This document shows, piece by piece, positions 37,290-48,190 of a stretch of 64,000 nucleotides of DNA. A program made the translations under genes and the position numbers. Origin of the DNA: Ischnura elegans (lineage: Eukaryota > Arthropoda > Insecta > Odonata > Coenagrionidae); assembly GCF_921293095.1 (NCBI RefSeq), contig NC_060251.1:88460566-88524565 (forward strand), given 5' to 3'. The stretch's first letter is position 1. Each line of letters starts with the position of its first letter. The notes below the pieces were generated by a model. The model was not told the DNA's origin and did no database searches. It saw nothing but the letters and a program-made list of their open reading frames with translations.

Positions 37290-38230
37290 TTGACGGTCAT
37301 CCAATGTCCGGAACACATATGCGACCGAATACTTTACCACGCCAAAGGTTTTTGGGATTGCCTCACGAAGAAAGTTATTGAGATAAAACTGGTGAAAAAA
37401 ATTTCAATCGGGATTCTGGGTACTCGATCAGCAACATCTAGAAGCTCGTTTTTGAATGAAATAGCAGAAGTGAGGCAAAGTTCAGGACTTCGGACTAGGC
37501 AATCCGGAGCCAACACCATCAAGCCCCTCAGAGCGGACCTGATCAGTTTCCTCGGAACGAATTCTAGATACAGGTCATAATCGTACAAAAAGATTGCATA
37601 AAGGAGCCGACATTATACATTATAGTAAATTCCTTAAATAGAATTTAAACAACCAATCTTTGAGCTTAATAAAACGATAGCTTTTTGGGAGTATCAACAG
37701 CACGATTGGTAAATTTCATGCATTTTCAGCTCTATTGCTACAGACAATTATTATTGCACATTTTCATCCGAACTTAATTATATAATGCCGTTGAAAATCC
37801 AGAGTATTAAATAAAATTTCGAAAAGGCTGTATTCTCAAGAAAAATAGTTTTCATTGTAACTCAAAGTGCACCCAAAGTCATGTTAGCGTTGCCGTAGCC
37901 ATTATTAAGGAGTTCCGACCTCTTTTTATAGACAAAACATACTTAAAATTGTCTCTCCTACCACCTAATGAAGTTTCCTGCAGATATCTCCTGAAACATT
38001 CTGTAGTTTGATACGTACCAAATTAATTGTAACAATGTGAAAAATACAGCATAACAACCAGAAAACAAATAACTCCAAGATAAGAAGCCCAATTTCCATT
38101 CCAACGACATTCAGTAGCCCTTAGGATGAGCTCCGAGTCGGAGTGCGAAACGTCGGCAGAAATAGATTTTCTAACCTGCTAACAACATATAATTGCAACG
38201 CTGGGAAAGCCTAACATACTTTTCAACGGG
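37290..38230 (+). mobile_element. Penelope-like element fragment (EN tail and terminal repeat)
   Basis: A frame from 37290 contains HAKGFWDCLTKKVIEIKL (about residues 17-34). This matches the segment after the GIY-YIG endonuclease core at the C-terminus of Penelope-like elements, where FW-RL-KEAIEI-L and an FNRD-type motif are typical; here the latter is degraded (KKISIGILG). No reverse transcriptase domain precedes it, so the copy is 5'-truncated. About 530 bp downstream, 38120-38156 reads TTAGGATGAG, CTCCGAG/TCGGAG (a stem), then GCGAAACGTCGGC, which resembles the hammerhead-ribozyme motif reported in terminal repeats of such elements. The usual CTGATGAG box is altered, so cleavage is doubtful. 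The order of coding tail followed by terminal repeat supports one element. Confidence 0.75.
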
Positions 38231-38284
38231 ACATAATTCACAGTGTCCGGCGATATATAGTGGAAATGTTTTATATTCATGGGA

Positions 38285-38402
38285 ATAAAATAAAATGGTT
38301 AACTTCCACACACTTTTTTATTAACAAACTACCGACCCGGTTTCGACACGTAGCGTAGATTGTTAATAAAAAAGTGTGTGGAAGTTAACCATTTTATTTT
38401 AT
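38285..38402. repeat. Perfect 43-bp palindrome, 32-nt loop
   Basis: Arms 38285-38327 and 38360-38402 are exact reverse complements, built around AATGGTTAACTTCCACACAC. On the minus strand the loop contains GTCGAAACCGGGTCGG, a CGAAACC motif like those in Penelope-like terminal repeats, followed by TTGTTAATAAAAAA. It is therefore probably two such ends joined head to head just past the Penelope-like fragment. Confidence 0.9.
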
Positions 38403-39519
38403 CCTCATTTTCAACGGGAGCTACATTTTTCAATTTCTCACGAGTTTATAGAGTCCGTTTGTAAAAACTTTTTTATTATGTTGGTAAACATGCCCCTGAA
38501 GTACGATAAAATCTTCAGCGGTAGGTATTCATTGTTTTTTTGCCAGTTCCGGCGCGGCGTTCATGCACCTCAATGGTGCAGTATGTATATCTTCGTCTGA
38601 AAACTCGGCCTTCCTGGAAAATTTCTACCACGGACCGTTCTCACTGGCGAAGGAGTTGATTTTAACTAATACGCACATTAAGAAAAGAAGTTAACTGTGT
38701 TCATGAAACGTAAATCATAAAATGTAACCTGGATACGGCTCTTAAAAGAGGGGAACATGGAAATGACAGAACTTCTCGTACTCTTATCTAATACTAATCA
38801 CTGCTACACATTGACGGAAATGTAGTTGTACTACAAATGATGTGAAAATCTATTACAGCTTAATTCGTTCGTCCGAAAACACTGTATAACAAGAATTTTG
38901 GTCAAAAATTTTTTATACAGTTTGTATTTCAGTTGTTGTCGTCGAAAAAATAGTGCAATAGTCGAACACCATTGATACTTTATTAAATGATTCATAATTT
39001 AAAAGTGATTTAAAATCAACATTGGCAAACATTAATTTGCATAACCTAGCGAAGATTATAGCGTTTACATAATATAGAACCTATACGCAGAGTCGCATTC
39101 TATATATGCCGCGCTAGCACTGGCAGTAGGTTGGCGATGGCAAAGAGGGTATACAGTTTTAAGACTGATTTTCAAACGTCATTGAGCTCTGATCCGCAAG
39201 AATGAACGCAATTGATTTTGTTGGGAAATTTTATCTGTATTAAAACTTTTCATTCATTGTTTCCGCCAAGTTTCCCCATTGGTTTGAGTATACCTTTAAC
39301 TTTAGCGAAAGTATTGAAATATGTAGTATAACCGTTGCTCTCTGAAGGCCCTAATTGGTAATTATATCCATAACATCCTAGACCAGTGTGAAATACTTGT
39401 ATTGATAATTAAAATTTGGGACTAACCAACATCGTAGCAGTGAAAGCTAAAATATGATTCACAATAGTTTGCATAATTCTGAAATTTAAATTCGTCATTT
39501 CGGACAAAAGATTTTATAC
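38403..39519. other. Unrecognised intergenic DNA
   Basis: AT-rich, nothing recognised. Confidence 0.4.
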
Positions 39520-39650
39520 TTTCCCGACAAAGTATGAGGGTAAACTATTCTAGGGATTCCCACCGGGTTATAATCTTCATTTCTGCAGACGTTTCGAACT
39601 GAGACTCGGGGCTCATCCTCAGGGCTGCTGAATGTCGTTTCGAGGAAATT
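39520..39650 (-). mobile_element. Penelope-like terminal repeat, solo copy
   Basis: On the minus strand: CATTCAGCAGCCCTGAGGA, TGAGCCCCGAGTCTCAG, TTCGAAACGTCTGCAGAAAT, then AACCCGGTGGGAATCCC. This is the same order as the tail at 38100-38230 (CATTCAGTAGCCCTTAGGA, then GCGAAACGTCGGCAGAAAT) and as the copy at 62455-62545. It has no coding part. Confidence 0.65.
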
Positions 39651-40756
39651 GACGTTGAGGTTTCATTGAAATTTGCGAGAAGTTTCATTTGAACTGGCAT
39701 TAGCTAACTTACATTCAACGAAAATTCTCTGAAGGTTATTTTTTTTACATTCGTCATTGGCAGACATTATGAAATGCCAAGAAATAAAGTTTCTGGAGAT
39801 TGATACCTCTGAGCTAGAGAAGGTATCTGGTGACCAGAAAACCGGGAGAATCGGGAATTATGAGTGAATTTTTAGTTCATGGAATGCATGAATTATTCAT
39901 GAATTTTTGCTCCTGCATGGAATTTCAATCTTTTCTTTTAAATTCAATTTACACAAAAGTTTGTCAGTTCAACACCCATTTTCTGGGATAAAGTTTTTTG
40001 CCGTAATTTTTATTACACTTTATGAAAACATATTGATATACATAACTCTTCAAATTAAGAAAAATGTCTTGAGCTGCTCATTGAAACAATAAATTATATG
40101 TAAAATTTCAATGATAAGTATAAATGTTTAAATTAGGAACGTAAAATAATACACACATTATATATTATTATATTTAACAACATTGAAGTATTTTGGGTGT
40201 TTTAAAATTCGTTATCTATCGCAGTAATCACGTAAGATTTACATGGAATTCTGTGAAATTTCCTTTCTAAATCTGGAATTATGCATGAATATTTCAGCTT
40301 TGACTGGCTAGACAACCTGCGAGAGGTCTCCTAAGAAGATGTATTGCGGGTAGTAGCTGAAAGGGAAAATTTTTGGAAGGTTGGCTAAAGCCCAAAGCCT
40401 ACTGGCTACGTATCTCCACACGAGGGTGAGGTAGTGTGATAAGGAGTAGGGGGCACAGGACCTGTTGGCGATGGTTGTTGATGCAGCATTGCATTCTTGA
40501 CAAGCGCAGGCGACATCTATCGCCTAGAATCCCTCCCACCCTCTCTATGTTATTCAGTCGGAGATCTAGTGCGAGACTTGTCCGTTGCCTTTGCTACTGG
40601 CGCGGTTGTTTGCCTTCCACTCGGAATTAGGTCGAAAAACACCGCCGAAGACGAAAGGAATTCGAAGGCTTATAACTATGCGGGAATCCTTTGCTGAAAA
40701 TTACAACTGATACATACGTTTTCTATTGTTATTATTTAAATATTCCACCAATTAAG
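39651..40756. other. Unrecognised intergenic DNA
   Basis: GC-richer sequence at 40320-40690 holds small overlapping frames (40436-40630, 40497-40697) with no family features. The rest is AT-rich. Confidence 0.35.
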
Positions 40757-40915
40757 GTAGGTTTCCATCGAGTACTTAAGAAGCATTCTGGCAGCCTTCT
40801 CTTCCTTCATGTACTTCCCTCTTCAATTCACTATAAGGCCTACTCCCTTTCATTCTATCTAAAAAATCCTATTCTCTTCCTTCCTCTCCCTCGCTTACCC
40901 TCTAACACTGTTTTC
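40757..40915 (-). mobile_element. LINE 3' end, 5'-truncated (inverted copy)
   Basis: On the minus strand this matches the LINE tails at 8205-8450 and 47930-48190, including GAGAGGAAGGAAGAG, TTTTTTAGATAGAATGAAAG, AGTGAATTGAAGAGG, then CTTCTTAAGTACTCGATGG at the 3' side. Only the last 160 bp is present. A hAT-like MITE begins 9 bp away. Confidence 0.75.
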
Positions 40916-40924
40916 AACTTCGCC

Positions 40925-41183
40925 CAGTGGTGCCGAATCCATGGGGCCTGTAGGGGCCCGAGCCCCCTCAAAAATTCGTTGTGAGTGAGCAAAAACTGTG
41001 TCAGGCTTGTCGATTTTCCCTGGAGTGCCAAGATATCGAGATTCGAGTTATCAGGGTTCTAATTCTGATCGTATGACTCTTCTAAAACGCTTAAAAAAAC
41101 TTAAAACTTTCTAGTTATAAAATTTCCCGGGGCAAGATCCACGGTTTGGGCCCCCCAATATTTTTTGTAAGTCGGCATCCCTG
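40925..41183. mobile_element. hAT-like MITE, family M1, copy 1
   Basis: A 259-bp element. The ends CAGTGGTGCCGAATCC and AAGTCGGCATCCCTG are imperfect inverted repeats. Flanking 8-bp duplications ACTTCGCC (40917-40924) and ACTTCACC (41184-41191) match at 7 of 8 positions. Subterminal GGGGCCC-type runs are shared with the better-preserved copy at 55562-56146. No ORF. Confidence 0.8.
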
Positions 41184-41191
41184 ACTTCACC

Positions 41192-43214
41192 TCACCGCAA
41201 CGAACTCTCACTATTGTACTAACTAGACGTTTTTTATCATGCAGCATAAATTTCTGGATATTCATCAGCTAATTAAGCTGTGTACGACTTTAATATAAGC
41301 AAAAGCTCTAATCGACATCTAGGACGCAAACGTCGCAATCTATATTAATTTCCTTAAACTATATCTTTATTTACGATTGCTTCGTCTGGTGTTGGGTACA
41401 TCCATTTGATTTAATTTCAAACCAAAATGTGAGTAGACGGTTTCTTTGCTCGATAATTTAAACTCTTCAAAATTTGCTATATCCGCCCATTCAGAAATAT
41501 GTTCCAGTATACAGTACATATTCCCTATCGCTTTTAGCTTTGATCTCAATCTTACTATTGAACTACTCGTATTTTTTATGGCTGCTAGTTAAATTCCTAA
41601 ATACCTCCGAACTCTAATGACCCCTGTCTATCTAGCGCATTGAACACGACGTTTCACTAAGTTACTCAGCCACTTCATGGCTAAGGTTTTCACATGCCTT
41701 AGAGAATGAAATAACTCGACGAGCTCCTAGTCATTTTAACTGCAAAGTTATCAAATTTGGTAAAAATAAACGATCTTGGTGTTTAAAAAATATTTTTTCT
41801 GCCGTGATGAACGGAATGACACTTGTTTTTAACAACAATTATTTGTGTTACGAATATTAAATGATTAGTTGATAGCGAATCGTTTTTTCAGATCTAATTG
41901 CAATTTTGTAAGAATATAGTAGAATATATTATAATATCCCTTGGTTTATTTTGTGGTCATTTGATACGGTATGACCGTGGGGGAAATATTTTGGGGAATA
42001 TGTTATTTGCTTGGATTTGGAATGGAAGCATGCGCAGTCATGGGTTTATTCCAAACTATTTACGAGGCATGGATACAATTCCTTTAGTCGGCAGTACTTT
42101 ACTGTACTTAATGTGTTTTCCTCTGCTAGCCTAAGTTGAAAATATACCATAAATAAATACCTGATAATAACCCATCTGGAAGTTTAGCCAGTGTTACGTG
42201 TAGCTATCTCTCTATCTGGAACCATTTCCATTGTTAGCATTCCTCTTTTCTAACATATGCGTTGTTTTTTTCCTTCAAATTAGTGGCGTTGAAAGGAACG
42301 CAGGAATAGAAATGGATGTTTCAGGCGGCTGAAGACGGTGACTTGGTTGTATGCGATAACAAATTGATTCTTCTCACCAGGTAGAATATATGTGATGCCG
42401 AAGTGTATGCTAAAGGCCGCGGTAGAAAAACTGGAAGCGGCTCTTTGTTTTCCAGCGTCGATCGATTGGAATTTAATTCATTTTCCAGTTTTTCACGATT
42501 TACTCAGTAAGAAATTATTTCTTATGTAAAAACCTGGGTTTTTTCTTTGACGGAGCGCCTGCAATTAAAATCGGCTGAATTTTACCTGGTTTGATTTTAC
42601 ACTGACGCACTAGTACCGCCTTTTTAAATACCAATGCAAAATGATGTGAATTGAAACCGCCTGCGATCTGAGTTAAAATCGTCATAATGTGCTGGAAACC
42701 GTTTATAAACATGCCTTAACTGTATGAAGTTCTCATGGTCTAAATGATAGAGCACTAGAATCACTCAAAACTGACATAAAGACATCTGCATTTGTCAATG
42801 TTAAGTGTTATTTCGAAGTCCTGTAGTACGTAATTTCGTTATTTTAAAGATCGAAACAACTTGCCAGCCGATTTTTTTATTTCTTTGCATATCCTATTTA
42901 TTTTCCAACTAATTAAGGGATATTATGAAATAATACCCGAACAAAAATTTTTCAATGCGTTTTCAAGCATATTCCCTAGTGGAAACATGCCAAAAAGTTC
43001 TGCTATTGCTTGAAAAATAAATATACATTTGGCCAAAAAACTAAGTTTAACAATTAATTATATATTGATCTATTGGATAAACGAGCATTTGTTACTGGAG
43101 AACGAGTGTAGAGAAAAATATCGAATAAACCGCATACTCACTACAGAGGAGAGGAAAAATAACCGATTTTTTAAAAGGTATAATTCAAGACCAATGTCTC
43201 ACAAGTCATGTGAT
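41192..43214. other. Unrecognised intergenic DNA
   Basis: AT-rich with chance-sized frames only (for example 41898-42134). Nothing recognised. Confidence 0.4.
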
Positions 43215-44500
43215 TCGTTTTAAATATACTTTCATACTTTATTTACATAACAAAAGGTATGAAAGTAATCACAAATGAGACCTGTAATTTTCGTGGATTT
43301 TAATAAATACGGGAAGTATGATAAATATGAATATGATGTAAATATGAATAAATAAATATGCCATGGGAAATTTATAAATATTGAAAAAGTAAATTACGGT
43401 TAAAAAAGTTTTATACCTACATGTTTAATTTTCTACGAAGCTGTAAGGCAGATTTCGTATCAGTTTTAGGGTATACACTATAAAGATACTTTCATAATTT
43501 ATTTACATAACAAAAGCTGTAGAATTAATCACACATAAGAAATATAATTTTCATGCATTTTTATAAATAAGGGAAAATATGATAAATAAGAATATGATAA
43601 GCCATTCCGACCCTTGGATCTTTTCGTCTTCCGGGTTTTCACCGCGTTTGGTTGTCAAAGATTGACGACAGTTTCGCCGTGAAAACCGGGAAGGTGGAGA
43701 GATACACGAATCCAGAACGCCACAGATGACTACGAGCCTACATCTCTTCGTACTTCCTTCATTCCTGGAGTTTACTCCCAAGGTCGGAGAGTGTAGAGTA
43801 TTTATGGTCGGAGACATCGCTACCCATCCCTTACTTATCTAATTGATGGAGGAACCCTACAGACGGCGGCACAGGCGCCACAAGAAAAACAGAAATGCGA
43901 TATTTCAGATGACTCCCAAGGCTGTAAAAAAAACAGGATCTCGCCCAATTCCGGTCCTTCGGTCAATTTTATAGCTTCTGACTCACTCAAATTCGTAATG
44001 AAATCTGCAATAAAACTGATAGGAGTGTATTTTCCCTGAACCTGTCCATTTCAGTACGATTTGATGTGCAGCAGTTTAAAAAAAAGTTGTAATCATCTAC
44101 AATTTTTACTTAACTTTATGGTAGACTTCGTATCAGTTACAGGGAAAACAATTTCGAATCTTAATTCCTCCATTCCTGGAATTTACTCTCAAGGTCAGAG
44201 GTTTCGCTACCCATCCCTCATTTCTCTAATTGATGGAGGAACCCTGCAGATGGCGAAAGAGGCGCCAAAATAATAATTTCTTTGAAGCTTTAGGACTGAT
44301 TTTGTATCAGTTTCAGGGCAAGCAATCCCGTTTCTTAATCCTTCCATTCCTGGAGTTTACTCTCAAGGTTGTCGGTCCGTCTCTCATTTTTCTAATTGAT
44401 GGAGTAATCTTTCAGATGGTTACAGAGACTACGCATGAAAAAGAGAAACGCTATAGTTCGGATGACTACCACCACCGTCAAAATTTATTCTTCTACCAGC
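43215..44500 (+). repeat. Local repeat array
   Basis: Two kinds of internal repeat are seen. CTTTCATA-TTTATTTACATAACAAAAG recurs at about 43230 and 43490 with similar flanks (period about 265 bp). A second unit, CATTCCTGGAGTTTACTC, then TCTAATTGATGGAGGAACCC and CAGATGGCGAAAGAGGCGCC, recurs near 43760, 44170 and 44345, and again at 45285 (next block). Copies differ by substitutions and truncation. No gene is recognised. Confidence 0.7.
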
Positions 44501-44537
44501 AGGCCACCTAACCTAGGGAAAGGATAGTACCCAGAGA

Positions 44538-44846
44538 CATGGCGTACCCAGCGGGGGGCAGGAGGGCCAAATGTCCCCCCTTATAAGCGAAAATAAATTT
44601 AGTCCAAAACAATAGTTATGAGAAAATTTTCCTTTTGAAGAAAAATGATATTAGTATAAGACATGGAACTAAAATAAAAATCATTATTTTTTTCAAGCAA
44701 ATAATTATAAAAACTAATAAATTGCAGTCATAATTTCCTTAAAATGTTGGTTTCATTATCCTTTTCCATGCAAAAAAGTTACAACTTGAACTACCACAGC
44801 TAGTTTCCCCCCCCCCCTCCTAGTTTTGATTCTGGGTACGCCTACG
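44538..44846 (-). mobile_element. hAT-like MITE, family M2, copy 1
   Basis: A 309-bp element. The ends CATGGCGTACCCAG and CTGGGTACGCCTACG are inverted. An exact 8-bp duplication CCCAGAGA flanks it (44530-44537 and 44847-44854). It has a subterminal C run and an AT-rich interior shared with 56952-57193 and 57739-58122, which lie in the opposite orientation. No ORF. Confidence 0.85.
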
Positions 44847-44854
44847 CCCAGAGA

Positions 44855-45282
44855 ATTGGTAAACTTGGAACTTGGTAGGTATGATGGTGGTATAAATATG
44901 AAATAGAAAACAATGGAAAAACTATTTTCGTTACCGTTGACCAAAAACGTCGTGCGAACGCATACCCCAGCAAAAAGATTTGTGCCAAGAGGATTAACAG
45001 TTAAGTGCCGAATCCTTTGAGTTATGTTTTCCCTTTGAGCGTGTCAAGAGGTGTGCCCACCCGGCAGGATGTCCAACCGCAGAAGCTGTATGACGTGACG
45101 TAACAAATGGTAATGAGAAAATGATGCAAATGACGCATTGGACACAACCAAAAGTAACACCAAAGCCTTTGGAAGCTTTAGATGCACCTAAGTACTAACT
45201 TCGGTTGCAATCCGTGCAGCCGTATGGAAATGCAGAGCGGACGTACAAACAGACATCCTCTGTTATATATACATATATATAG
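44855..45282. other. Unrecognised intergenic DNA
   Basis: Nothing recognised except a TATATATACATATATATA run near 45265. Confidence 0.4.
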
Positions 45283-45470
45283 ATAGATTCCAGGAGTTTA
45301 CTCTCAAGGTCGTAGGCATCGCTACCCGTCCCTCATATCAGTAACTAATTGATGTCTAAGGAACCCTTCAGATGGCGACAGAGGCGCCGCAAGAAAAAGA
45401 GAAACGCGATATTTCAGATGACTGCCACCGTCGTCAAAAACAGGATCTCGCCCAATTTCGGTCCTTCCTC
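45283..45470 (+). repeat. Further unit of the 43.2-44.5 kb array
   Basis: CCAGGAGTTTACTCTCAAGG, then TAACTAATTGATGTC and CAGATGGCGACAGAGGCGCC, then GATATTTCAGATGACTGCC and CAGGATCTCGCCCAATTTCG, match the unit near 43755-43965. The unit continues directly into pyrimidine-rich DNA. Confidence 0.7.
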
Positions 45471-46304
45471 TCCTCCTCCCTTTTTCTCCTCTCCTATTCT
45501 TCTTTCTCCCCTTTCCCCATCCCCTCCTGTCCTGCTCCTATTCGTCCCTCCCGTTGGCATGGTGACAGACGCAAGAGGGGAGATGAGGGAGAAAGAATCA
45601 CCGGACGCCGGCTTCCCCGCGGCACACTTGTTCGCCGGCACTCGACGTCTCCCAAGCGTGTGCAATCGCATTTCTTCGTCGCTTAATCCAACTCCTTCTC
45701 CTTCTTCTTCTTCTGTCCCGAAGGATTTGTTTGACCTCTATCCATTGCCCGTCCCGTCTTTGACCGTAAGTTACTGGCGCGCACTGTCTAGTTTATTTCC
45801 TCTATTCAAAGTTTCTAACTCTATCTTTCTTCTCATTTACAGCTTCATCTTTCATAAGATGTGATGTTTATGTCCACGCATCTCTTGTTTCCGAGTGTGA
45901 ACGAGCTACTTTATTTAGGTCACAAATGTTGGTCTATAACACACCTAAGGAGTTGGATCATGGTGGATTTCTTTCCCCTTCCTTGGCACTCGACTGTCTT
46001 TACTGATATGAAGATTCATTGAACCCAAAATACTTCACTTCACGGGTGGACCTGATGGTGGATTTTGTGTTTGCCTGTCCGTAAGGCAAATTCACTCGGA
46101 TAAGATGCTCAAGCTGTAATCAGCAATCCAGCACAGCTGAAGTTGAATCACTTCTCTCATCATGAACAATCAGCGATGCATAAGTCAATTCAACGCAATC
46201 TTTCTCCCACTTCTCTACGAGTTCAAAAAGGAGGGACGAAAGATAAAATTGACTTATTTTGGACTCGGAGAAGATGAAACCATTAAGAAGACGGACGCAA
46301 TTGG
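45471..46304. other. Pyrimidine-rich, GC-rich DNA with open frame
   Basis: The plus strand is very C/T-rich from about 45460 to 45780, giving a 171-codon open frame (45349-45864) rich in Ser and Pro. The frame starts in the repeat unit upstream and has no domain, so I read it as composition-driven. Confidence 0.3.
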
Positions 46305-46550
46305 GAAAGTATTTGGATCATTGAAGTCATCGAGGAAGCAAGTGAAACTTAGCGGAGATATGTGAACTATTTATGCAACTGAGGATAACATTTCCAAGTA
46401 GATGGCCCCAATGAAGATGGAGGACATGGCAATTTTTCGGATTATTGAAGACACCGAGGACGCAAGTGAAACGTTTGATGGAGATACGTGAACCATTTTA
46501 TGAAACTGAAGACAAGATTCCCAAGAAGATGACACTAAACTAGAAGACAA
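46305..46550 (+). repeat. Two-copy tandem repeat, 125-bp period
   Basis: GAAGTCATCGAGGAAGCAAG at 46322 recurs as GAAGACACCGAGGACGCAAG at 46447. The following GGAGATATGTGAAC / GGAGATACGTGAAC and CTGAGGATAACATTTCCAAG / CTGAAGACAAGATTCCCAAG also match. The first unit overlaps a short frame (46162-46365) that stops at 46365. Confidence 0.75.
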
Positions 46551-47409
46551 GGCAGCACGGATATATCCATCCCTGGGCGGAACTCACCTGGTCTGGATCC
46601 TCTTTATTTTTCGGCACCCGCCAGAAAGCCGGTCGCGGCATGGCTGCTCCCTGATTGGATCGGAAAACTCCAAGTGTGGATGCCGCTTTTTCAAGGTCTC
46701 CGCTACGCCTGAGGTTGCTCCCGCGGTCCAATATGGGGAGGAAGTGGGCGGTGGACGTGTATTAAAAAGATCGCAACCCCGCAACTTCGGCACACCACCA
46801 ACCCTTATTGTTGACACTCGTGGGGACGGTCTCCGCCTTGGGTCCTTCCCGTTCGGATATGTGGTGAGGAGTTCTCTGGTGCCTCTTCGATGGACTTTCG
46901 GGTGGGGATGGTCGGGATGACGACGGGGGGCGAAAACCGGGGCAGTGGGGCCGGATATCTGTGGGAAAGAAATTGCAGGAGGAGGGTTGGTGGGAGGAGC
47001 AGGAGGGGGAGTATATGGGGTGGGGGAAATCGGAGAGGGGGAGGGGAGTCCTTTGGGGAAAGGAATATAAGAATAGGGGGAGAGAGGGGAGCGGGAGGAA
47101 TTTTTTTCTTCTGGGTGGGGGAGGTGGGGTGGTGGTTTTAAAGCTGGGAAGGGATCTTGGTATGGCTTAGGGATATGTTTAGATCCTAATGGGCAGCGGC
47201 CTGGGACACTCCTCTTGCGTTCCTCCCTCACTCCCATTGTTGTCTATTTCTAAATCGTGACGGTGGTGGCGTTGGTGGTGCGTCGGATGGACCCTGTCGG
47301 AGGGGGGGTGAGATGCCGGCGGAGGAAGGGGTGGGAATGAAATGCATCTCAATGGATGGATGCGAGGCGGTAAAACGGCTGCGGTAGACGTGTGAATGAC
47401 TGTTGCCCG
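46551..47409 (-). other. GC-rich DNA with Pro-rich open frame
   Basis: The minus strand has a 217-codon open frame (46584-47237). Its first half is low-complexity Pro/Ser/Tyr; its second half (from about residue 110) is basic and of mixed composition. I recognise no domain. The plus strand is strongly G-rich across 46890-47150, which by itself clears stops from the minus strand. It could be an expressed small protein, a first exon or an artefact; I favour artefact. Confidence 0.25.
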
Positions 47410-47644
47410 CAGGGGCGGACTGGCAAGGCCGGGAGGGCGGGCGCGAAACCCCGGACCTGCGGGGGCCCCGTGGCTGAAGGCCTAGGACGGCCTCGAGAAA
47501 CCTGGGCTCTTTCAGTTTCCTCCATTTTCCTTGGATGCTGAAAATACGTGAAATGTAAAATGAAAAAAGAACACGCGAGACTCCTTGCTGTGGTTAAGGT
47601 CCGTCTGTCATTCTTCTCGCCCTCGGCGACGCTCTAATATTGTA

Positions 47645-47845
47645 ATTTATTAATTAATTTATTATACATTTGCCCCAAAAACAGCAAAAGTTTGGCCTTT
47701 TACGACGAAGAGTATTAGACAATTAATAATGAACGCTCACAAACATCCATGCACTGGATAGGGGCTACGTACCCATGCGGGACTTGAATCCGCGACCTTC
47801 GATTTGGCCGTCGAGGACTCTTACCACGCTGCCATCAAGGCTGAC
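47645..47845 (-). mobile_element. tRNA-derived SINE, second family
   Basis: On the minus strand the head reads GATGGCAGCGTGGTAAGAG (A-box region), then GGTCGCGGATTCAAGTCC (B box), with tRNA-like spacing. The body ends in AATAAATTAATTAATAAATT. The tail and head differ from the SINE at 24407-24697, so this is another family. No clear duplication at its ends was found. Confidence 0.7.
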
Positions 47846-47929
47846 ATTATCATTGAACATCGGGGATGGGGGCTCCATCCCATTACTTTTTCGGTTTAAT
47901 TTTTACATTTTGGTGGGTGAGGAGAAGCA

Positions 47930-48190
47930 GCATCCAGATGAGATACGAAGGAGACAAAAGTTATGGATGAAACGAGTACTTACCGGGGAGGGGACCTTGA
48001 ACACAGTGCTAGAGGGTATAATGTTGGGTATTCGAAGGAGAGGAAGGAAAAATAAAGGATTTTTAGATAGAATGAAAGTAAGCAGCCCTTACTGTGAATT
48101 GAGGAGGGAAGTTTATGAATAAATAAGGATGCCAGAATACTTCTTAAGTAATCAAAGGAAATCTACCTTTATGGGTAGAGTACTTTAATG
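47930..48190 (+). mobile_element. LINE 3' end, 5'-truncated
   Basis: The frame reads DEIRRRQKLWMKRVL, then RRRGRKNKGFLDRMK and CELRREVYE before stopping. It is homologous residue by residue to the copy at 8205-8450, and the 3' UTR after the stop also matches (TTCTTAAGTAA, then AAATCTACCTTT). It lies inside the hAT-like element at 47410-48570. Confidence 0.75.

Noticed and set aside
45349..45864. 171-codon plus-strand frame
   Set aside because: It begins inside a repeat unit and continues through a pyrimidine-rich tract with low-complexity translation.
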